Below are positions 24,940 through 29,903 of a DNA stretch of 29,903 nucleotides, piece by piece. Under the pieces are notes generated by a model. That model searched no databases and was not told the DNA's origin. It saw only the letters and a program-made list of their open reading frames with translations. Source of the stretch: CAYVCG01 sp964449985 (GTDB lineage: Bacteria > Bacillota > Clostridia > Lachnospirales > WRAX01); NCBI GenBank assembly GCA_964449985.1, contig CAYVCG010000022.1, positions 1 to 29,903 of the forward strand, given 5' to 3'. Every line of letters starts with the position of its first letter. The stretch's first letter is position 1. Position numbers and translations under genes: made by a program.

Positions 24940-25080
24940 CTGGTAACATTAAATGAAATCCTCCTTTTTTATGAATAATAAGAATTATAGTAGTCATAAA
25001 AAATTAAAGGAGTAGTAAAAAGATTAACTTTTCATCAAATAATAACACTTTGAAGTGCACTGTTTTTAGCATGGCTCCAC

Positions 25081-25950
25081 CTATCTATATGAAAGCTTTG
25101 ATCTTTCGACTATTATTTTATGGTTTGGATCATTGATAGATATACCACTTGCAGCTAAAAACTGTTTTATATCACTCGGCTCAACCTTTGACTTTGGACC
25201 GATATAAATATGTCTTATCGCTTTCTGAATATCGGAAAATACCATGTCGAAATAAGATACAAGGTTATCTCTCCTATTGAAAAATTTGCGTTTTCCATAT
25301 GAAAAACCACCATCTTTAAAGTCTATTCCATTGCCTTTGGGACTCCATAAGCAAATCCTCCACTCTGCTTCGTCAACAAAAGCTGGATTTTTGAAGTGTG
25401 GAGCTTTATTAATAATTTCCTTTCTTACCACTATAAACCGTTGCTCAATTTCTTTTTGCGATAAATTAGAATTTATTTCGCTTGTTAGTTTTTCAAAAAA
25501 TGAGTATAAGAATTCTTCCGAAGCGTATGTTATTTGAGTGAGATATGGGAAATCTTCTGGTACATCACCCACGTTTAATGAAGTAAAATAAGAGTTATTA
25601 AAACCAATTGCAATACCATATCCATCATCACCATATCCGCGCCATTGGCTTAAGTCGTCACCTTTTTCCGAAAGGCAAACGACATATATAGGAACTGCAG
25701 ATAGTAGAATGTTTTTTATCTTTTCGTCAGCAGAAATGCAATCATTAATTATTTTATAAAACTCAATTTGTTCTGCATCACTGCTGTATTTCGCATTAAG
25801 GAAGTTTATATACTGCTTTAATAGCCACTCTAACTCTAAAGAGTCGTTTGATTTTCTGATATTTGATAGCCATATTGATTTGTTTTCAATTATGCTTTTA
25901 AATACTTTCAAACTACAATAATAATATAATACATCATTTGATTCAGCCAT
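25081..25950 (-). CDS. DUF2971-family protein
   Basis: This 289-residue cytosolic protein has the DUF2971 pattern: LYYYCSLKVFKSIIENKSIWLSNIRKSND at the start, then VVCLSEKGDDLSQWRGYGDDGYGIAIGF, and late EAEWRICLW and YIGPKS. The family is common in accessory regions and prophages. Its biochemical role is, to my knowledge, not settled. The ATG at 25950 has GGAGGGAG about 8 nt upstream; a longer frame up to 26034 runs through the promoter. Being close to a serine recombinase and IS remnants, it looks like cargo of an acquired segment. Confidence 0.82.
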   Translation of the reverse strand: MAESNDVLYYYCSLKVFKSIIENKSIWLSNIRKSNDSLELEWLLKQYINFLNAKYSSDAEQIEFYKIINDCISADEKIKNILLSAVPIYVVCLSEKGDDLSQWRGYGDDGYGIAIGFNNSYFTSLNVGDVPEDFPYLTQITYASEEFLYSFFEKLTSEINSNLSQKEIEQRFIVVRKEIINKAPHFKNPAFVDEAEWRICLWSPKGNGIDFKDGGFSYGKRKFFNRRDNLVSYFDMVFSDIQKAIRHIYIGPKSKVEPSDIKQFLAASGISINDPNHKIIVERSKLSYR

Positions 25951-26004
25951 TTTGACACTCCCTCCAACATTATTGTTAGCTAATCTTCTTACCAGCTTTA
26001 TCAA

Positions 26005-26010
26005 ATTATA
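26005..26010 (-). promoter_or_regulatory. Extended -10 promoter of the DUF2971 gene
   Basis: The minus strand reads TGGTATAAT, an extended -10 element, about 50 nt before the chosen ATG. The -35 region is poor (TGTACT at 17 nt), as is common for extended -10 promoters. Confidence 0.5.
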
Positions 26011-26088
26011 CCACAACCCCATCAAATAGTACACACTCCCTTAATTTCTGTCAGAATTTTTATTATCAAAACCCTCCAACCAATTTTT

Positions 26089-26265
26089 TTATTCCCCAAC
26101 ACCCCTAATAACTTCCTCCAACGCTTTCTTCCGCAAATCCGGGGGTAATTCTTTTATTTTGTTTAGTATTATATCAGCAAAAGCTTGCGCCATTTTCATG
26201 CGCAGTGTTGTTTTTTGCTCTGCATTTTGTGGCGGGTTTATTACAACGCATTTGATTTCTTTCAC
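26089..26265 (-). CDS. Small hypothetical protein divergent from the recombinase
   Basis: The product has about 58 residues. GTG at 26265 follows AAAGAGGTGG with a 5-nt gap. After a short beta-like start (KEIKCVVINPP) comes a single long amphipathic helix (KMAQAFADIILNKIKELPPDLRKKALEEVI). I do not recognise the family. Its position, head-to-head with the serine recombinase, is where small regulators or directionality factors are often encoded, but nothing in the sequence proves this. Confidence 0.6.
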   Translation of the reverse strand: MKEIKCVVINPPQNAEQKTTLRMKMAQAFADIILNKIKELPPDLRKKALEEVIRGVGE

Positions 26266-26413
26266 AAAAACCACCTCTTTGCATTATATGGGTTTTGGCG
26301 ATTGTCCGATTCATGCGTGTATTTTTGTCGTTTTGTGTTGATTTTGAAAGAGCAAGACCGCCGCTTTCGCTTAATATATATAGTATTGACCCGAAAAATA
26401 AGTGAGTGAGGAT

Positions 26414-28021
26414 ATGAAAATAGCTATTTATTCCCGGAAATCAAAAATAACAGAAACGGGAGAAAGCATAAAAAATCAAATAGACCTTTGCAAGGATTAT
26501 ATAGCTCTGCATATATGCAAAGAGGCAGAAATCAGTATTTATGAGGATGAAGGCTTTTCCGGCGGCAATACTGACAGGCCGGCTTATAACCGTCTTTTGA
26601 CGGATATAAAAATCGGTTTGATAAAAACCGTTGTGGTATACAGGTTAGACAGGGTGAGCCGTAATGTTTTAGATTTTTCAAAAACGCTGGATGTGCTTAA
26701 TAACTATAATGTGTCGTTTGTTTCTATCTCAGAGCATTTTGATACGTCCACCCCAATGGGCAGAGCAATGATATACATATCATCGGTTTTCGCGCAGCTT
26801 GAACGCGAAACGATAGCTGAAAGAATCAGGGATAATAAATATCGCCTTGCAAGAACAGGGCATTGGCTTGGAGGCCCCGCGCCATTTGGATTTGGCATTG
26901 ATAAAATCGAATACTCAGACGATCGAGGCAACAAAAAGAAATATGCCGTTCTTATCCCTGATTGTGATAAGCTTAAAACTGTTGAATTTATGTTTGATGA
27001 ATATGTAAAGCATAAATCACTAACACATGTAGTCTATGAGCTTGCAAAGGCGGGGATTAAAACAAACAGGGGCGTGGATTTTTCTGAAAGATCCGTTAAA
27101 ATAATACTTAAAAATCCGATATACGTGAAATCAAATGAATCAATTTATAATTATTTTAAAGAGCTCGGCTGCGATATTGCAGGAAAAGAACAGAATTTTC
27201 GCAGCAATTTTGGCCTCACCGTTTTCAATAAATTTAAGCATACAAAAAGAATATCTGTTTTAAAAAAACCGACTGAATGGATAATCGCCGTTTCGGAAAC
27301 AGAAGGTATAATCAATCCCGAAAAATGGCTAACAGCCCAAAGCTATATTAATACAGAAAAAACAAAGCCCCCACGTAACGGCACGGGAAAGCTATCGCCC
27401 TTAACATCCTTTCTTGTTTGCTCAAAATGCGGCAAAAAAATGAACGCCAATCATAAAAGTTCCAGCAACAAAACCCGTCATCATTACTACAGATGCAGAA
27501 CAAAAGCCGCCAGCAAAGGCATCTTATGCGATACACCAAATCTACAAGGCAAATCTACAGATGAAGCAGTAATAAGAAAGCTTATTGAATACATTGGCAT
27601 TGATAAAGACGCTATAATAATAGCTCTTAACAAAGAACAACACCTATACATTGGCTCTGACTCCCACAAAACCCTTGGAGACGAAAATGCAGCCCTTAAA
27701 ACCCAGATAAACAACCTCACCTTACAGCTTTCCAAGCAACCAGACCTTTCGGAATACATAATGGAACAGATAAAAAACCTCGATTTTTTGATTCGCTCTA
27801 ATCAACAAAAACTCAAAGAATATAACTCTGCCAACCAAGCAGATGTATCAGACATATTTGACATAAAAAAAGTTCTTGAAATAATCATGCACCCCGAAAA
27901 GGCAGCAAAATCACTGACCTCTACTGATAAAAAAATGCTTTTAAAGTCGGTTGTGAAAGCAATATACTGGGATGGAGAGGAGCTTAAACTTGAGCTTGAT
28001 TATGGGCAAGCGTATAACTAA
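26414..28021 (+). CDS. Large serine recombinase (integrase/transposon type)
   Basis: The product has 535 residues. The resolvase domain begins MKIAIYSRKSK, with catalytic Ser7, and has RLDRVSRNVLDF (active-site arginines) and ISSVFAQLERETIAERI. A recombinase domain follows (about 160-260, APFGFGI ... TNRGVDFSERSVKIILKNPIY). A zinc ribbon (CSKCGKKMNANHKS from residue 336, with later YRCR and ILC) and a coiled coil (ENAALKTQINNLTLQLSKQ) complete the typical large serine recombinase. Such enzymes integrate and excise phages or elements at short att sites without host factors. I took ATG 26414 because the family starts M-K-x-A-I-Y-x-R; the GAGG site is very close (2 nt), and GTG 26402 is an alternative. 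The stop lies about 30 bp from a truncated murA copy. Confidence 0.93.
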   Translation: MKIAIYSRKSKITETGESIKNQIDLCKDYIALHICKEAEISIYEDEGFSGGNTDRPAYNRLLTDIKIGLIKTVVVYRLDRVSRNVLDFSKTLDVLNNYNVSFVSISEHFDTSTPMGRAMIYISSVFAQLERETIAERIRDNKYRLARTGHWLGGPAPFGFGIDKIEYSDDRGNKKKYAVLIPDCDKLKTVEFMFDEYVKHKSLTHVVYELAKAGIKTNRGVDFSERSVKIILKNPIYVKSNESIYNYFKELGCDIAGKEQNFRSNFGLTVFNKFKHTKRISVLKKPTEWIIAVSETEGIINPEKWLTAQSYINTEKTKPPRNGTGKLSPLTSFLVCSKCGKKMNANHKSSSNKTRHHYYRCRTKAASKGILCDTPNLQGKSTDEAVIRKLIEYIGIDKDAIIIALNKEQHLYIGSDSHKTLGDENAALKTQINNLTLQLSKQPDLSEYIMEQIKNLDFLIRSNQQKLKEYNSANQADVSDIFDIKKVLEIIMHPEKAAKSLTSTDKKMLLKSVVKAIYWDGEELKLELDYGQAYN

Positions 28022-28053
28022 AAAATTCGCCTTTTATAATACATAGAATGTAT

Positions 28054-28187
28054 AATGTCTGCACCCATTCTCTTTAACTCACTTATATGTTTGTTTCTGG
28101 ACTCGAACACGGTTTCCACAACTATGCTTGTGCCCCCAGCAAGCGTTAAATAAGACATCATCTGTGATTGCATATCGGTAGGAAATC
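28054..28187 (-). pseudogene. murA fragment (UDP-GlcNAc enolpyruvyl transferase remnant)
   Basis: The minus strand reads, without a stop, GFPTDMQSQMMSYLTLAGG, then TSIVVETVFESRNKHISELK and RMGADI. This matches the stretch of MurA around FPTDMQ(A/S)Q ... ETVFENRFMHV-EL-RMGADI almost residue for residue. About 45 codons survive; the sequence changes to unrelated bases on both sides. There is no start, and the active-site region is missing, so it cannot work. It lies directly beyond the recombinase stop codon. A short reading frame in another phase overlaps it but is a shadow. Confidence 0.8.
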
Positions 28188-28298
28188 CTGATTGAAATAA
28201 GAGCGAGTATAGCCAAAAGGAATGACAGAATTATAATAGAGCAAATGCTCATCTCAAAATGTGAGATTAAGGAAATAGTGCGCGTAATAGGTTGCTCT
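28188..28298 (+). pseudogene. IS30-like transposase N-terminal remnant
   Basis: The plus strand reads RNDRIIIEQMLISKCEIKEI, continuing VRVIGCS. This fits the N-terminal helix-turn-helix of IS30-family transposases (R-x-x-I-E-x-M-L ... I-x-x-I-A-x-x-L-G-x-S). Immediately after the Cys-Ser codons the frame runs into an inverted copy of its own 24 bp and loses similarity. No further IS30 sequence is seen. Assignment from about 30 codons is tentative. Confidence 0.45.
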
Positions 28299-28315
28299 AT
28301 TATAATTCTGTCATT
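28221..28315. repeat. Perfect 24-bp inverted repeat around a 47-bp centre
   Basis: 28221-28244 (AATGACAGAATTATAATAG...) is the exact reverse complement of 28292-28315. The centre holds a smaller hairpin, ATCTCA/TGAGAT. The left arm codes for NDRIIIEQ of the IS30-like fragment; the right arm is its inverted duplicate. It lies between the murA fragment and the ISAs1-type IS. Confidence 0.9.
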
Positions 28316-28324
28316 TCTCAATAC

Positions 28325-29570
28325 CAGGACAAACGCATGAAAATCATGTAAAAAAATGCTATAATACGCCTAAAATGGGTGTGGATATGGAACATATGGA
28401 ACAAATACTAATCTTTATAGAAAACATACAGGATGAACGGCAGGCATGGAAGGTAGTGCATAAGCTAGTTGATATAGTGGTAATAGTACTGTTTGCAACA
28501 TTAGCAAACGCAGATGATTGGCAAGGAATTGAGATATTCGCAAGAAACCACGAAGTACTACTAAAAAACTATATAGAATTAAAGAACGGAATACCGTCAC
28601 ATGATACAATACAACGAGTAATGTTAAGTATAAAACCGGATGTGTTTAAAAGCCTTGTTGGATTATGGGATAAACTGTTAACTGCCAACGAAGGCGAAAA
28701 GCTGAAGAAAATCCTATGCATAGACGCAAAAACCATGCGAGGAACCGGAAACAAAAATCAAGAGGCGCTACATATAGTTTCAGCTTAAGGAAAATGGAAT
28801 TTGTTTTGGCCAAAAATCAGTGAATACCAAAGGAAAAGAAATACCGGCCATAATAGAATTATTGAATAAAATATCAGTAAAAAAACAAATCGTAACAATA
28901 GATGCAATTGGAACACAAACAAAAATAGCAGAGAAGATTATAGCCGAAAAAGGTGATTACGTACTTGCAGTTAAAGGCAACCAAGGTAATTTACACGATG
29001 ACATAAAAACATATTTGGACGATAATGGTTTTAAAGAAACAATTAAGAATCTTGGTAACTACAAAGAAACAAAAGAAAAAGCACACGGACAACTCGAAAT
29101 AAGGCGATACTATCAAACCAATGATATTAAATGGCTGAATAACCTGGAACATTGGCAAGGTCTAAGCAGCATAGGCATGGTCGAAACCACCACAATAAAG
29201 GAAGGCAAGCAAAATACTGTAACACGGTATTACATCAGTAGTTTAAAGTCTGATATAAATTTATTTGCTGAATGTGTACGAGGCCATTGGGCTGTTGAAA
29301 GCATGCACTGGCATTTAGATGTAACCTTTCGTGAAGATGCTAACCAGACTCTTAACAAGGTGGCTGCAGAAAATCTTAATATTATAAGAAAATGGTCTTT
29401 AGCCATTTTTAAATTACTGGTTCTTGATAAGAAATACAGTTTGAAGAAAAAGAGGTTTGCTTTATCCTGTGGCTTTAGTAAGTTTATTGAACAGTTGATG
29501 GCTTTGTAGTTCTAGCAACTACGTGTTTTTTTCGTTACTGTTTTATTGGGGTTAGGTTTCATGCGTAACC
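28325..29570 (+). mobile_element. ISAs1-family insertion sequence (about 1.25 kb, transposase frameshifted)
   Basis: The element carries one transposase gene in two frames (28375-28788 and on to 29509). Likely ends share the inverted 10-mer ACGCATGAAA: it occurs in the left end near 28333-28342 and, inverted, at 29557-29566. Length is typical for ISAs1. No clear target duplication is seen, and the left flank may have been rearranged. The exact ends are uncertain by about 10 bp. On its right it interrupts another IS. Confidence 0.75.
28375..29509 (+). pseudogene. ISAs1-family DDE transposase, frameshifted
   Basis: The first part (28375-28788) contains the N-terminal DDE_Tnp_1-associated domain (DERQAWKVVHKLVDIVVIVLFATLANADDW) and the first catalytic Asp in CIDAKTMRG. 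It stops with HIVSA-TAA. The remainder continues in the next frame with ENGICFGQKSVN, the second Asp (VTIDAIGTQ), YVLAVKGNQG, and the catalytic Glu in HWAVESMHWHLDVTF. Family alignments expect about three residues between HIVSA and the glutamate. Only four bases are present, so about five bases were probably lost at 28786-28789. The product would lack the joined active site. A TATAAT at 28360-28365 is probably its -10 box. Confidence 0.88.
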
Positions 29571-29689
29571 TCTATTAGCAGGCGCACCGATTCTTTTGCA
29601 TCAATTTTTACTCCTACATCAAATGGAAGTGATAGTTGAAATGTTTGCTCATTCGTGGTATCATGGTTTCGTTGTGTTTTGTTTTCCAT
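29552..29689 (-). pseudogene. Transposase N-terminal fragment of a second IS, cut by the ISAs1 element
   Basis: From ATG 29689 the minus strand encodes MENKTQRNHD, then FQLSLPFDVGVKIDAKESVR and LLIEVT. The LPFDVGVKID...SVRLL pattern resembles the start of IS1182-like/DUF772-type transposases of clostridia. After about 42 codons it enters the ISAs1 right end and stops. A TATAAT (29702-29697) lies only 7 nt before the ATG, so the transcript would be leaderless. The rest of this transposase is not found on the other side of the ISAs1 copy. The family name is tentative; the truncation is clear. Confidence 0.6.
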
Positions 29690-29702
29690 AAAAACTATTA
29701 TA

Positions 29703-29767
29703 CAACAAAAAATGAGAGTTGGCTCGCGCCTTCTCTCATTTTTTGTTGGGGCTGACAAGACAGCCCC
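29703..29767 (-). mobile_element. Left end of the interrupted IS, with two hairpins
   Basis: Two stem-loops lie upstream of the truncated transposase: CAACAAAAAATGAGAG (29703-29718), perfectly inverted at 29733-29748, and GGGGCTG (29748-29754)/CAGCCCC (29761-29767). A GGGGCTGTC-type end followed by a protective hairpin is what one expects at the terminus of an IS; such hairpins limit read-through from outside. The outer boundary is probably near 29767. Confidence 0.55.
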
Positions 29768-29814
29768 TTTCGGTTATGAATGAAATAAGATTAAGATAGA
29801 GATTTTAAGGAGTT

Positions 29815-29903
29815 TTAATTTATCTTTGATGGCAAGCATACCGGTTTTAATGTTTCTGCATTCCAAATAAAGCCTTTTACTACTTCCCCTTCACCTAAAT
29901 CGC
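29815..29903 (-). CDS. C-terminal end of an unidentified CDS (partial)
   Basis: The minus strand is open from the window edge to TAA at 29817-29815, reading DLGEGEVVKGFIWNAETLKP, then VCLPSKIN. Composition looks coding, but 28 residues are too few to name a family. It lies just outside the IS end, so it may mark the original chromosome or element backbone. It could also be a chance frame. Confidence 0.35.
   Translation of the reverse strand, partial: DLGEGEVVKGFIWNAETLKPVCLPSKIN

Noticed and set aside
24780..24960. T-box or other leader RNA ahead of uvrC
   Set aside because: The hairpins lack the T-box AGGGTGGTACCGCG-type core, and one has a clear terminator T-run for the upstream DUF2971 gene.
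28375..29509. Programmed frameshifting in the ISAs1 transposase
   Set aside because: There is no slippery A/T heptamer at the junction, residues are missing relative to the family, and ISAs1 transposases are normally made from one frame. A deletion is simpler.

Overview
The window looks like a chromosomal segment of a low-GC clostridial Bacillota (Firmicute), probably an uncultured lineage. Signs of this are AT-rich coding sequence, strong AAGGAGG-type ribosome binding sites, many TTG and GTG starts, AddB rather than RecBCD, a rhodanese-less ThiI paired with a NifS-type desulfurase, and a water-forming NADH oxidase of Gram-positive type. I see no rRNA, tRNA or CRISPR array. These taxonomic statements are inferred from gene content only.

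Layout. (1) 1-3.3 kb holds housekeeping genes: nox (partial, minus), glyA (plus), and a small membrane-anchored FMN-binding-like protein (minus) convergent with glyA across a shared hairpin. (2) 3.45-13.36 kb is one long plus-strand cluster. It contains addB without addA, two small coiled-coil proteins (the second resembling V-ATPase subunit E/FliH), then pilT, pilC, four pilin-like genes and a secreted transglutaminase-like protein, ending at a terminator near 13.55 kb. It resembles a reduced type IV filament locus with a PilT-type ATPase but no pilB, pilD or pilMNO. (3) 13.6-18.2 kb holds a two-gene glycosylation unit: a giant double GT-C membrane glycosyltransferase with an internal discoidin-like domain, and a polyprenyl-phosphate glycosyltransferase that could make its lipid-linked donor. 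Two 130-bp MITE-like repeats lie on either side of this unit, each between a stop codon and its terminator.

(4) 18.36-22.8 kb is a minus-strand operon prmA-rsmE-response regulator-nifS/iscS-thiI, with prmA interrupted by an in-frame TGA at codon 3. uvrC (minus) lies just upstream. (5) From about 24.8 kb to the end the sequence is accessory. It holds a DUF2971 gene, a small divergent ORF, a large serine recombinase, then several remnants: a murA fragment, an IS30-like N-terminal fragment ending in an inverted duplication, a frameshifted ISAs1-type insertion sequence, the 5' end of a second IS cut by the ISAs1 copy, and the last codons of an unidentified gene.

How the genes fit together. PilT/PilC and the pilin-like proteins could form one envelope machine. 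The glycosyltransferase pair probably modifies a surface protein or polymer. The desulfurase feeds sulfur to ThiI for tRNA 4-thiouridine and/or thiamine. PrmA and RsmE are both translation-apparatus methyltransferases. The most notable observations are the double GT-C fusion, the 130-bp repeats with unusually long flanking duplications, the pilT-only filament cluster with an orphan stalk-like pair, the response regulator with Glu at the phospho-acceptor position, the prmA nonsense codon, and the hidden murA and IS remnants beside the recombinase.
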